64,000 nucleotides of DNA from Aneurinibacillus soli (GCF_002355375.1 NZ_AP017312.1:3260001-3324000); one strand, 5' to 3'. Positions 16,494 through 24,892 are shown, numbered from the stretch's first letter. A program made the numbers and translations. Notes: generated from the letters alone by a model not told the origin.

Positions 16494-17984
16494 TCACTTC
16501 GTATTAATCCACACGCTCTTCACTTCTGTGTACATTTCAAGCGCATAGCTGCCCATCTCCCGACCAATGCCGCTCTGCTTGTAGCCGCCAAACGGGGATG
16601 CTGCATCGAATACGTTGTAGCAATTCACCCATACGGTGCCCGCACGAATACGGTCCGCAAGTTTATGTGCGGTAGACAGGTTCTGTGTCCACACACCTGC
16701 TGCTAGTCCATAATTCGTACGATTCGCACGCTCAATTACATCCTCAATGTCATCAAATGGCATCGCCGCAAGCACCGGGCCAAAGATTTCTTCCTGCGCG
16801 ATTGTCATATCATCTGATACGTCAGAGAATACTGTCGGCGTCACAAAATAGCCATTCGCCAGCTCCTCTGCGCTTTCCACTGCGGTAATGCGCTGTGCAC
16901 CTTCTTTCAGACCAACATCGATATAATCGCTAACACGGCTGAACTGCTCCGCTGATACGAGTGGTCCCATCTGCGTATCCTGGAGAAGGCCGTTACCCAC
17001 TTTAATTTTCTTCGCATGATCTACCATGTCACTTAACACGTTATCGTACACTTTTTTATGCACATACAGACGGGAGCCTGCGCAGCATACTTGCCCCTGG
17101 TTGAAGAAAATACCGCTGAGCGCTCCCGGAATCGCGCGGGACATATCCGCATCTGGCAGGATAATGTTCGGAGATTTACCCCCAAGCTCAAGGGAAATCT
17201 TCTTCAGTGTGCCGGCAGCCTGACGCATGATCAGACGGCCAACATCCGTTGAACCGGTGAACGCAATCTTGTCAACATCGTAATGATCAACAAGCGGCTG
17301 TCCTGCCGTCTCGCCAAATCCAGTCACAATGTTTACTACGCCATCCGGGAAGCCCGCTTCCATAATCAGTTCACCAAGGCGCAGTGCTGACAACGGCGTC
17401 TGTTCTGCCGGCTTCAAGACTACTGTATTACCGCATGCGAGAGCCGCACCCAGCTTCCACGCCGCCATAAGAAGCGGGAAGTTCCACGGGATGATCTGGC
17501 CAACTACGCCAACCGGCTCGCGTTTTGTATAGTTAAAGAAATTCGGAATGGATACCGGAATTGTTTGTCCATAAATTTTTGTTGCCCATCCCGCATAATA
17601 ACGAAAATGGTCAACGGTAAGCGGAACGTCCGCATTCGCCGTTTCACGAATCGGCTTGCCATTATCCAGTGTCTCAAGTTGGGCCAGTTCTTCCGTATTT
17701 TGTTCAATTAGCTCAGCCAGTCGATACAGGAGCTTGCCGCGTGCCGAAGGGGTCATTCGTCCCCATTTGCCATTCAGAGCTGCTCGTGCCGCCTTAACCG
17801 CCTTATCAATATCTTCCGCGTTTCCATCCGCCACCTGACAGAGTACTTCTTTCGTAGCCGGGTTAATGGTCTCGAACGTTTGTCCAGAGGAAGACTCTAC
17901 CCACTGCCCGTTAATGAGCAATTTTTTCGGGCCTTTCAGGAATGATTCTACATTCGGGTTTAAAGATGGCGAAGCGAGTTGCAT
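16494..17984 (-). CDS. NAD-dependent aldehyde dehydrogenase, DhaS-like
   Basis: A 496-residue aldehyde dehydrogenase that oxidises an aldehyde to its acid with NAD(P). The Rossmann motif FTGSTDVG, the general base Glu in LELGGKSPN, and the nucleophile (second Cys of GQVCCAGSR, near residue 300) are all present. The closest familiar proteins are B. subtilis DhaS and broad-range acetaldehyde dehydrogenases. The ATG at 17984 is 9 bases from AAAGGAGG; a TTG two codons earlier is too close. A cre-like site lies in its promoter. Confidence 0.95.
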   Translation of the reverse strand: MQLASPSLNPNVESFLKGPKKLLINGQWVESSSGQTFETINPATKEVLCQVADGNAEDIDKAVKAARAALNGKWGRMTPSARGKLLYRLAELIEQNTEELAQLETLDNGKPIRETANADVPLTVDHFRYYAGWATKIYGQTIPVSIPNFFNYTKREPVGVVGQIIPWNFPLLMAAWKLGAALACGNTVVLKPAEQTPLSALRLGELIMEAGFPDGVVNIVTGFGETAGQPLVDHYDVDKIAFTGSTDVGRLIMRQAAGTLKKISLELGGKSPNIILPDADMSRAIPGALSGIFFNQGQVCCAGSRLYVHKKVYDNVLSDMVDHAKKIKVGNGLLQDTQMGPLVSAEQFSRVSDYIDVGLKEGAQRITAVESAEELANGYFVTPTVFSDVSDDMTIAQEEIFGPVLAAMPFDDIEDVIERANRTNYGLAAGVWTQNLSTAHKLADRIRAGTVWVNCYNVFDAASPFGGYKQSGIGREMGSYALEMYTEVKSVWINTK

Positions 17985-18030
17985 GAACAAATGCCTCCTT
18001 TAGAATTAAAATGGTGACCAACCACTTTTT

Positions 18031-18052
18031 ACTATAACTGAAAACGTTACCA
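18031..18052 (-). promoter_or_regulatory. Promoter -10 with overlapping cre-like site
   Basis: On the minus strand TATAGT (18036-18031) is a likely -10 for the aldehyde dehydrogenase. TGGTAACGTTTTCA (18052-18039) matches the CcpA cre consensus TGWNANCGNTNWCA at all but one fixed position. The overlap with the promoter spacer would suit catabolite repression. Confidence 0.45.
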
Positions 18053-18101
18053 TTTAAAAGTATTTTTTGAATTTATAAAAAACTTTATATTTTCTTGGGT
18101 T

Positions 18102-18118
18102 TTGGCATACGGTTTGCT
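18102..18118 (+). promoter_or_regulatory. Sigma-54-type promoter candidate
   Basis: TTGGCATACGGTTTGCT carries GG (18104-18105) and GC (18116-18117) exactly 10 bases apart, the signature of -24/-12 sigma-L promoters. It points at the DMT transporter, whose start is 42 bases further on. No activator of the NtrC type is seen in the window. Confidence 0.4.
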
Positions 18119-18159
18119 TAACATATAGGCGAAAGCCAAACAAAATGAGGAGAGATAAA

Positions 18160-19086
18160 ATGTCTCACAAGAAACACATGCTGCTGGCGAATCTTGCTCT
18201 GCTCGGCATCGCGATTGCCTGGGGGTATACATTCGTCTTGACGAAAGATTTGCTGGAAGAAATGGGACCGTTATATTTCATCGGCACCCGCTTCCTGCTG
18301 GCAGCGCTTTTGCTGCTTCCGTTTTGCTGGAAGCATCTCAGACGCACGGATCGTGAAGTCTGGAAATCCGGGCTTGCCTGCGGCTTACTACTGTGGGCTT
18401 CCTTCACCCTTCAAGTTGTCGGCATCAATCTGACGACACCAGGTAAAGCAGGGGTTCTCACAGGAACTATGGTGATTTTCGCTCCGCTTTTATATTTTGT
18501 ATGGGCACGAATTCCTGTACAGACAGGACCTTTGCTTGGCAGTCTGTGCGCATTCTCCGGGCTAATTCTTCTCTCATGGGATAGCAATTGGTCTGGCATA
18601 AATCTCGGTGATGGACTCACGCTCTTATGCGCATTTTGCTTTGCTATCCACATGGTTATGGTCGATCGGCTGTATCACAAAAATATTACATTTGATGCAC
18701 TTCTATTCGTCATGATTCAGCTATTCGTAGTTGGCATCATTGACACTGCACTTGCTATAGCTACAGAACCTGTACCTGGCATGTTGTCTCCATACGGCTG
18801 GTTTGCCTATCTATTCGATCTGCTTATCGGTACAGCGCTTGCTTATGTCGTACAGATTAAAGCCCAGAAGTATTCACCACCAACACATGTCAGTCTGATT
18901 TTGGCGTTTGAACCCGTATTCGCTTTCATCTTTTCCTGGCTGTTATGGGGGGAAGCGGCTACATCGGCTGTCGTGGTCGGCATTGTACTCATTCTCGCAG
19001 GCATTTTCGTGACAGAAGGCTGGGAGATGGTGCGTACTCGTATGAAAAACACAGCACTGTATGATGAGGAACGGGCATCTGGATAA
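18160..19086 (+). CDS. EamA/DMT-family membrane transporter
   Basis: A 308-residue exporter-type protein with ten predicted membrane helices in two EamA repeats (about 10-145 and 155-290). Members export amino acids or other small metabolites; the substrate cannot be predicted. The ATG at 18160 follows GAGGAG with normal spacing; another ATG at 18145 lies within that ribosome site. It is divergent from the aldehyde dehydrogenase and may be driven by a sigma-54 promoter. Confidence 0.88.
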   Translation: MSHKKHMLLANLALLGIAIAWGYTFVLTKDLLEEMGPLYFIGTRFLLAALLLLPFCWKHLRRTDREVWKSGLACGLLLWASFTLQVVGINLTTPGKAGVLTGTMVIFAPLLYFVWARIPVQTGPLLGSLCAFSGLILLSWDSNWSGINLGDGLTLLCAFCFAIHMVMVDRLYHKNITFDALLFVMIQLFVVGIIDTALAIATEPVPGMLSPYGWFAYLFDLLIGTALAYVVQIKAQKYSPPTHVSLILAFEPVFAFIFSWLLWGEAATSAVVVGIVLILAGIFVTEGWEMVRTRMKNTALYDEERASG

Positions 19087-19096
19087 ATTTTAAAAA

Positions 19097-19130
19097 AACT
19101 GTCCCTCAGGTTATCGGGGCATTTTTTTTG
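19097..19130 (+). terminator. Rho-independent terminator
   Basis: TGTCCC pairs with GGGGCA (one G-T pair), followed by eight T residues, just after the transporter gene. Confidence 0.75.
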
Positions 19131-19137
19131 GAATCGA

Positions 19138-19250
19138 CAACGTGCGGTGGGAGAGAGTAGGAGAAGGGATGAGTCGTTCTCTCTCCGCTAGGTAAAAAGC
19201 CTACAGACGCTCTCTTGTTCCTCCCTTTTCCCACTCCACGCAACGCTTCG
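19138..19250. repeat. Short decayed relative of the structured repeat family
   Basis: The left end CAACGTGCGGTGGGA is the terminal sequence seen on the full copies (compare the right end of the copy at 19393-19616). The right end TCCCACTCCACGCAACG is its imperfect inverted complement. Purine-rich and pyrimidine-rich arms face each other, but the conserved central core is missing. The rest of the 19133-19688 gap, about 140 bases up to the next copy, shows no gene that I can support. Confidence 0.45.
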
Positions 19251-19392
19251 GTTTACAAAATCGCGCTCGATGTAAATGAAAAGTCATCAAATCATTACTG
19301 TCTTCCTCGAACAAATCGTCTTTTACTTTCAACTACATAGCAAAGCTCAGCATCAAAGCTTTTTGCTTGCTATTTATCTGCCAAACTAAGTC

Positions 19393-19616
19393 GGGAGCGG
19401 AGAAGGGAGTCGCTATGGAACGCCTTTACGCAGAATACTTAGCGGAAGGGGGGAGTCGAACGGACTTTTGCCCACAATGCTTCTGTGAATTTCCCTCTTC
19501 GCTCCTCGTTTGTGGGCGAGTTCGCCTGCCTCCTGGAGCGGACAGCCCTCGCTTCCCCGCAAAGCGTAACAAAGTGACAAAGCGACTTCCTTCTCCGCTC
19601 CCCCACCGCACGTTGG
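19393..19616 (+). repeat. Structured repeat family, copy A
   Basis: The arms GGGAGCGGAGAAGGGAGTCGC (19393-19413) and its complement at 19582-19602 pair with one mismatch. The inner stem GCCCACAA/TTGTGGGC is perfect. The shared core CCTGGAGCGGACAG lies at 19532-19545 and AGCGGAAGG near 19443. The right end CACCGCACGTTGG matches copies B and C. No convincing protein is encoded. Confidence 0.75.
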
Positions 19617-19688
19617 CAGAAGCAAATCAGCAAACAAAAAAGAGGCTAGCCTCACACTGAGACAGCCTCTTCTCTGCTATTTTTGCTA

Positions 19689-20564
19689 TTATTCATGCCA
19701 GAACGACAGAAGCGCTTCCCGTACAAGCTTAGCTCCGAGCGCGGCGGTAATCCCGGCATGATCGTTCGGCGGCGATACTTCTACCAGATCCATGCCAACA
19801 ATGTTCTGACCACGCAGCAAGCGGAGGGCCTGCAGCATCTCCATTGCGGATACGCCACCTGGCTCCTGGGTGCCTGTTCCTGGCGCAAACGCTGGATCCA
19901 CTACGTCAATATCAAGCGTCACATAGATCGGGCGGCCCGTAATTTCCGGCAGAATGCGCGTAAGCGGCTCCAGTACCGTATCCTGTGTCAGATTCGTATG
20001 CGCTGCTGCATACTCGAATTCATCCTGTTCACCGGATCGAATGCCGAATTGATAAATATGAGAAGGAGAAACGAACTTCGTGATGTGCTTAATAACGGTA
20101 GCATGACTCATCGCTTCTCCAAAAAATTCGTTACGCAAATCAGTATGCGCATCGAAATGCAACAGTACAACATCCGGATACTTCTCGGCAACTGCACGAA
20201 CGGACGCATACGTGACAAGATGCTCACCGCCCAGCATAAATGGAATCTGCCCGCGTCTCACAATGTCTCTCGTAGCCTCATAAATAACCTCAAGCGACTT
20301 ATCCACATTGCCAAACGGAAGCACCAGATCTCCAATATCTGCAAATTTGACAGCGGATAAACGACGACCAAGTGCCGGACTGTATTCCTCAAATCCCTGC
20401 GAGGCATGGCGGATTCCCTGCGGACCAAAACGGCTTCCTACTTTGAAGCTAACCGTATAATCCATCGGTGCGCCATATAAGATTACTTGCGCCTGCTTTG
20501 GATTTTGCATCGCTTTAATAAAAGTACCCGGCTGAATATACGAAACTGCATGTGCTGTATTCAT
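19689..20564 (-). CDS. speB: Agmatinase
   Basis: A 291-residue ureohydrolase that splits agmatine to putrescine and urea, using two manganese ions. The metal-binding motifs are complete: GGEHLVT, DAHTDLR with the aspartate pair, and DIDVVDPAFAPGTG. In B. subtilis speB follows speE, but here no spermidine synthase gene lies upstream. The gene ends 70 bases after a structured repeat and is transcribed towards it. Confidence 0.94.
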   Translation of the reverse strand: MNTAHAVSYIQPGTFIKAMQNPKQAQVILYGAPMDYTVSFKVGSRFGPQGIRHASQGFEEYSPALGRRLSAVKFADIGDLVLPFGNVDKSLEVIYEATRDIVRRGQIPFMLGGEHLVTYASVRAVAEKYPDVVLLHFDAHTDLRNEFFGEAMSHATVIKHITKFVSPSHIYQFGIRSGEQDEFEYAAAHTNLTQDTVLEPLTRILPEITGRPIYVTLDIDVVDPAFAPGTGTQEPGGVSAMEMLQALRLLRGQNIVGMDLVEVSPPNDHAGITAALGAKLVREALLSFWHE

Positions 20565-20593
20565 CTATAAAACCCTCCATTTTTTATAAATGT

Positions 20594-20668
20594 TTATATA
20601 ACAAACGGAGAGTGAATAATCAGGACCATCGAAAGCAGTACAGCAATTAGAAATAGCTTATTTTGCAT
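20594..20668 (-). CDS. Candidate 24-residue membrane peptide
   Basis: A short reading frame encodes MQNKLFLIAVLLSMVLIIHS followed by PFVI. It is a basic start plus one hydrophobic helix, the form of known small membrane proteins. A GGGGG stretch lies 6-7 bases before the ATG. It ends 29 bases before speB on the same strand. Coding is unproven, as chance hydrophobic peptides of this size occur. The rest of 20669-20857 shows nothing. Confidence 0.35.
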   Translation of the reverse strand: MQNKLFLIAVLLSMVLIIHSPFVI

Positions 20669-20857
20669 AGGCAGCCCCCATTTCTGCAATGAGTCGGCGA
20701 CAGCAAGTGTAGCACCTCTGTCACTTCTTACTACCTTGCAAACACTGCGCCAATAGTGCACACGGTCAAGAGCATACTTTAGTGCAGAATCTACATGCTA
20801 AAATGAATAGTTATATTCATTACAGAATAAAACTTTCTGTATCAGAACCGGACAGTC

Positions 20858-21703
20858 CTATTCCGTCGGCCGATGTCGCTGCTTCGGATTGCGCATCACC
20901 ATGTACGGTTCGATCTCTCCCTCTACATACATAAACGGGAGCGACGTAATCGGTACATCACCACGCATCGAGAAATCGACCGCGATTTGTGCCAGCATAT
21001 AAGCCCCCTTCGCATCGGCCATATCGGCTATAATGAGAACATCTTGATGCGGCACAGCAACGCCCATTTTGCCGTTTATACGTGAAGCCATATCGGTCAT
21101 CAACTCTGTGTTCAATACCCGACTCGCACTGTAGCTGTCCGAAAACGCATAAAAATAAAACACATGGTCTCCCACCTGATCACGTCTTGGCTCTCCACCA
21201 AGTCGCGTCAAGTTTTCAACTGCATACGTATGCAGCCTCTCTGCCGACATCCCCGCTTCCGTCAACATATCCTCTGTAATAAGCGTGTACCCTGCTTCTA
21301 GTTCAAGCGCGTACAGTACAACCGTCTCTGCCGTATGCTTTCGGTGCACGAATGACTGACTCGCTTTTTCTTTCAGAAACGAAGGGTGACGCAGTACCGG
21401 ATACAGCTTTTCTTCCTGTCCCATAAGGTGCGGCTTACTTCCCGCTTCCCGCACAGCTACAGCTACCCGGTCTGCAAATGCAAAAACAAGTGCCTCCTCC
21501 TCCGTTTCATTCCCCTCCACCTTGGCCAGCAGTGGCGCAAGCTGGATCGCCATATCCTCCCTACCCGGGCTGGCAAGCGCTATTTCTGTATCCACTTTTC
21601 CGACGAGTGCTCGCCAGTCTGACGGGAGCTTTTGTGCAAGCCTCTCGATTACAAGTTGCTGTATCCGCTGTTGGAATATTTGCTGCTCATTTTTCTGTGT
21701 CAT
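20858..21703 (-). CDS. ytpQ: DUF1444 protein, YtpQ family
   Basis: A soluble 281-residue protein matching the YtpQ (UPF0354/DUF1444) family of Bacillales. Its role is unknown. No signal peptide or membrane helix is visible. Family-like stretches are LYPVLRHPSFL near residue 100 and HQDVLIIADMAD near 225. In B. subtilis ytpQ lies near ytpP (thioredoxin-like) and other housekeeping genes, but here it precedes a subtilase and agmatinase. Confidence 0.8.
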   Translation of the reverse strand: MTQKNEQQIFQQRIQQLVIERLAQKLPSDWRALVGKVDTEIALASPGREDMAIQLAPLLAKVEGNETEEEALVFAFADRVAVAVREAGSKPHLMGQEEKLYPVLRHPSFLKEKASQSFVHRKHTAETVVLYALELEAGYTLITEDMLTEAGMSAERLHTYAVENLTRLGGEPRRDQVGDHVFYFYAFSDSYSASRVLNTELMTDMASRINGKMGVAVPHQDVLIIADMADAKGAYMLAQIAVDFSMRGDVPITSLPFMYVEGEIEPYMVMRNPKQRHRPTE

Positions 21704-21741
21704 TTTAATCCGCCTTTGCTGTAGTAATATACGTATCTATC

Positions 21742-22710
21742 TTATCTAATCAAGCGAAGACAGGCCTGCTTGTTCAGGAGTCTTTTTCCTTTACGTCCTT
21801 TTTTCCTTGATTCGGCTAGTTGAAGTGCTACCAGTCCTGAGATGTGTGCGGCGGCCATTGAGGTACCACTTAGTTTTTTATACGTCTTCCTCGGCCATGT
21901 GGATAAAATACTCACGCCAGGTGCTATCACATCAAGCCCGTGTCCACGTGCGCTGAATGCCGCGAGCTCTCCTTGTTTCGTACTCGCTCCTACTGCAATC
22001 ACTTCAGGATAACGCGCCGGAAACTCAATCTCTCCTCCATTATTCCCTGCAGACGCAACCAGGAATATCCCCGCCGCAGATGCCCGCTTAATGGCTGCAT
22101 GCAATGCGGGGCTGTCCCCCACCATACCGAAGCTCATATTAATGATATCCATTTTATTCGTAATCGCCCAGTCAATCCCTTTCACAATTGCTGCAAGCTC
22201 TCCTACTCCATCCGAATCGAATGCTCGCACATCATACAAAGACACTTGCGGTGCTACTCCAACGACACCAATCTGATTATCCAGTGCAGCAATCGTACCG
22301 GCTATATGGGTTCCATGTCCCCCATTTCCCCGACGATCCACAATGTTTCCACCGACAAAATCCGCACTGCCCCTCACACGACCGCGCAGATCAGGATGCG
22401 TACGCACAATTCCTGTATCGATGACCGCCACCTTTACCCCCTTGCCCATTGTTTCTTTCCAAAGCTTTGGAGCACCGATTTTTTTTATCCCCCATGGAAT
22501 AACCTGGTGGCTGTGCACGCGAACACATATATTTTCTTCCACCTGTGCCGTCGCAGGAAGCAAATGGTGACACCGCTCGTACTGCTCAGCCGACACAAAT
22601 AGACAAAGGACGCTATCACAGCGCCCGAATTGTACTGCTTCTCCCTCTTTTCCCAGTCGCTCTGCTGTCTTTTGAAACGCACGCCGCCGTGAAAATGAGA
22701 TCACCTTCAT
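21742..22710 (-). CDS. Subtilisin-family serine protease without signal peptide
   Basis: A 322-residue S8 protease. The catalytic triad is complete: D98 in AVIDTGI, H135 in GHGTHIAGT, and Ser in GTSMAAAHISG near 289. The first 70 residues form a short propeptide-like part. I see no hydrophobic export signal, and the protein begins MKVISFSRRR, so it may act inside the cell like intracellular subtilases or leave by another route. The C-terminal tail is Lys/Arg-rich. Confidence 0.88.
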   Translation of the reverse strand: MKVISFSRRRAFQKTAERLGKEGEAVQFGRCDSVLCLFVSAEQYERCHHLLPATAQVEENICVRVHSHQVIPWGIKKIGAPKLWKETMGKGVKVAVIDTGIVRTHPDLRGRVRGSADFVGGNIVDRRGNGGHGTHIAGTIAALDNQIGVVGVAPQVSLYDVRAFDSDGVGELAAIVKGIDWAITNKMDIINMSFGMVGDSPALHAAIKRASAAGIFLVASAGNNGGEIEFPARYPEVIAVGASTKQGELAAFSARGHGLDVIAPGVSILSTWPRKTYKKLSGTSMAAAHISGLVALQLAESRKKGRKGKRLLNKQACLRLIR

Positions 22711-22772
22711 ATGCTGTACCTCCGCTTTTTACCTTATCGTACGCAGAAGCATGTGAAGACGTATAGGCATTG

Positions 22773-23849
22773 TCATGATTGGGTGAATAGACGGGACTCG
22801 AAGCGAGCCACAAGCATGTTCGCATCTTCCCCAGTCTGCGCTGCCACTTGTGCCAGTACAGCACGAATGAATCTGATGAATTCATCGAGCTCTTCGCTAT
22901 CAAATACGACCTGATCATTCTCCATACGAGATGTAACAACCATTGACGTCACAAACTGAGTCATCGGCACATGCTCATCATTCAGAACATAAAACACATA
23001 CGGATGCTGTTCCACAAGCTTGCTGGCCCACGCATTAACAGCCGCGTTGTTCATCATATCTTCAAGCTCCCCAGAAAAACCGTAAAACGCAAAAACAAGC
23101 GACTCTTTCCGACGCGCAAGGGCGGCTGTGTCTTCCAGCAGCGGGGCAAAAAAAGCGTCGATTTTCCCAATATCCTCGCGCTCCACTTCCTCTCGCGAAA
23201 TCTGCAGCGGGGTAATGTGCGAGACATCATCCGGGCTACGCTCCATGCTCTCTTCCTCTGCTGCTTCGTCCGGCACGGCATCTGACATTTCGGCCAGCCA
23301 TGATTCAAATGAGACAAAGTCATCCTCATGCAGTTCCCAGCCGATCGCTTCGACAAACAGCCGGGCACGTGGACGCGGCTTCATCCCAATCGCTTCGCAC
23401 GTATCGTAAATCATTACCATTCGGCTCTGAACGAATGTCTCCTGCTCCTCGTGGTCTGCCGGAAGTACATACGTGCGATACAGACGAGCTGTTTCTGTAT
23501 CTGCCCAGTCTAGAAGCGCCGTCGCATCATACGTTTCCCGCTCAATGCGGTCGATACAGGCATGAATCCGATCCGAATCCAGATTGTATCCCCCGGCTCG
23601 CAGGCGAATCCATTCCCCACGTTCTCTGGCTTCGATTCGGGCAACCAATTCTTCTACCATGCGGGCTGACTCTTCACACAGCTCCTCTTCTTCAAACTCA
23701 GCCTTTGTAAGCATGAGTTCATACGAACTTTGGGGCTTGCTTTCTATATGTATATCGTCCACAGCTTGCACAACGCTCTCTGCGGAATCGAACGCTTCCT
23801 CCGTGTGCCTGCGCCCCGCAAATACTTTGCGCAAGAATTGTTTCATCAT
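22773..23849 (-). CDS. Large acidic hypothetical protein
   Basis: A 358-residue, strongly acidic soluble protein that I do not recognise. A basic N-terminus (MMKQFLRKVFAGRR) precedes a Glu-rich helical region (about 45-100). The rest alternates helices and strands; residues 285-355 form a compact-looking end. There is no signal peptide. The tandem ATG at 23849 follows AGGAGG; an in-frame extension to 23909 lacks a site. It is divergent from the c-di-AMP-controlled gene. Confidence 0.7.
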   Translation of the reverse strand: MMKQFLRKVFAGRRHTEEAFDSAESVVQAVDDIHIESKPQSSYELMLTKAEFEEEELCEESARMVEELVARIEARERGEWIRLRAGGYNLDSDRIHACIDRIERETYDATALLDWADTETARLYRTYVLPADHEEQETFVQSRMVMIYDTCEAIGMKPRPRARLFVEAIGWELHEDDFVSFESWLAEMSDAVPDEAAEEESMERSPDDVSHITPLQISREEVEREDIGKIDAFFAPLLEDTAALARRKESLVFAFYGFSGELEDMMNNAAVNAWASKLVEQHPYVFYVLNDEHVPMTQFVTSMVVTSRMENDQVVFDSEELDEFIRFIRAVLAQVAAQTGEDANMLVARFESRLFTQS

Positions 23850-23944
23850 GTGAACTCCTCCTGTTGTTTCTCTTTTCTTTTCCTTTTTCATTGTACTGGT
23901 AAAACGCATATGAAAAAAGTGAAAAAAAACACAGAGTCATCTGA

Positions 23945-23973
23945 TTGACAACGAGGGGAACGTGCATTATGAT
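23945..23973 (+). promoter_or_regulatory. Strong sigma-A promoter of the riboswitch RNA
   Basis: TTGACA (23945-23950) and TATGAT (23968-23973) are separated by 17 bases. Transcription should start near 23980, just before the riboswitch. Confidence 0.8.
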
Positions 23974-23987
23974 GATTCAATCGTAAT

Positions 23988-24093
23988 TCAATTGCCGAGT
24001 CCATTACGGAGCGGGGGACCCGAAACTCGGGGTGAATCGCACAGTGCGTAGGGCGTCCTTTCGTCCGAACCCGTCAGCTAACCTCGCAGGCAG
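23988..24093 (+). promoter_or_regulatory. c-di-AMP riboswitch (ydaO/yuaA type)
   Basis: Hallmark sequences of the ydaO leader appear in order: ACGGAGCGGGGGACCC, CGGGGTGAATC, TAGGGCG with a CCTTTCG loop, then CCCGTCAGCTAACCTCG and AGGCA. In this class ligand binding usually switches the gene off. It lies 16 bases before the ATG of a small unknown gene. No separate terminator hairpin is obvious between aptamer and gene, so control may occur at translation. Confidence 0.9.
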
Positions 24094-24109
24094 AATAAGG
24101 AGAGGAATT

Positions 24110-24466
24110 ATGGTTCAATTTTTCAGGAGTGTACTGGCCAAAAAAGATAAGAAGCCAAAAACACACCAGGAATTACAAGCGGATGTGCGTCTTTTGCTCA
24201 ATGGTTTGGCCGGCAAAAAAGCGAATGTTACAGTCGAAACACCGGGCGAGACCAAACAAATTTCCGGCATTCTCAAAAAAGCAGCAGCTGAAATTATGGG
24301 AAGCCAGTATCAGTGCCTTCATTTTTGCCTCGACATCGACACGCACTGCATCGGTACACTAGAACTTAGCTCTATTCATGAGGAAGCCGATCGAATTGTG
24401 ATTCTTTGTGAACCGAATCATAGCCATCCAGGACGCTACAACAAAATCATCACAATTACTAAATAA
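24110..24466 (+). CDS. Unknown 118-residue protein under c-di-AMP riboswitch control
   Basis: A small soluble protein I do not recognise. The N-terminus is basic (KKDKKPK), followed by a mixed alpha/beta region with CLHFCLDIDTHCIG near residue 70. No signal peptide or membrane helix is visible. The ATG at 24110 has AAGGAGAGG at normal spacing; reading further upstream would run into the riboswitch. It is the only gene in the transcript, since a strong terminator follows. Control by c-di-AMP suggests a role in potassium, osmotic or wall homeostasis, by inference only. Confidence 0.78.
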   Translation: MVQFFRSVLAKKDKKPKTHQELQADVRLLLNGLAGKKANVTVETPGETKQISGILKKAAAEIMGSQYQCLHFCLDIDTHCIGTLELSSIHEEADRIVILCEPNHSHPGRYNKIITITK

Positions 24467-24476
24467 CCAATAACCT

Positions 24477-24505
24477 CACCCCCGCGAAGTTTCGCGGGGG
24501 TGTTT
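24477..24505 (+). terminator. Strong rho-independent terminator
   Basis: CACCCCCGCGAA pairs with TTCGCGGGGGTG, followed by TTTATAT. It isolates the riboswitch-controlled gene. Confidence 0.9.
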
Positions 24506-24715
24506 ATATATGTCGTACCAAGTACAAACTAACATAGACCGCCCCAGATTGTAATATAACAGTTCTATTCGGAGCTATTTTTTATTTTCCTGCCATATTC
24601 TCATCACACCAAAAATATGAAAAAGGAAGCACGATGGAGAAAAACAAAGAATTCAGAACATTTCACTGAAAAATCACTCATTAATGATGTAAAACACACT
24701 TGCTCACATTATATC

Positions 24716-24724
24716 TGTTATAAT
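24716..24724 (+). promoter_or_regulatory. Extended -10 promoter of yhfH
   Basis: TGTTATAAT is a perfect TGnTATAAT extended -10, 31 bases before the yhfH start. The -35 region is weak. No other gene is supported in 24506-24754. Confidence 0.6.
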
Positions 24725-24754
24725 ACAATAAAAACATCAAAGGAGGCGTCCAAC

Positions 24755-24892
24755 ATGATTCCAGTATCTGAGTTCTATAACAACCTTCCGAAGAAAACAT
24801 GTGCACGCTGTGGAGCTGAACTGTCCGAGCAGGCTGAGTCCTATATGGCTGAATGCGACAGCAGCGACAAGTGCACTGACTTGACTCACTAA
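24755..24892 (+). CDS. yhfH: YhfH-family small zinc-finger-like protein
   Basis: A 45-residue protein resembling YhfH of Bacillus: MIPVSEFYNNLPKKTCARCG, followed by a second cysteine pair near residues 34-40. The spacing suggests metal binding. The function is unknown. AAAGGAGG lies at ideal distance from the ATG. It has its own promoter and terminator. Confidence 0.75.
   Translation: MIPVSEFYNNLPKKTCARCGAELSEQAESYMAECDSSDKCTDLTH

Noticed and set aside
19367-19660. Reading frames of 60-97 codons across repeat copy A
   Set aside because: Frames exist on both strands inside a structured repeat, are not shared in frame with other copies, and lack ribosome sites.
19683-20360. 225-codon frame antisense to agmatinase
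   Set aside because: speB motifs are complete on the minus strand; the plus-strand frame is a shadow.
24617-24892. In-frame extension of yhfH to 91 residues
   Set aside because: The promoter and AAAGGAGG site lie inside the extension, directly before the 45-residue gene.
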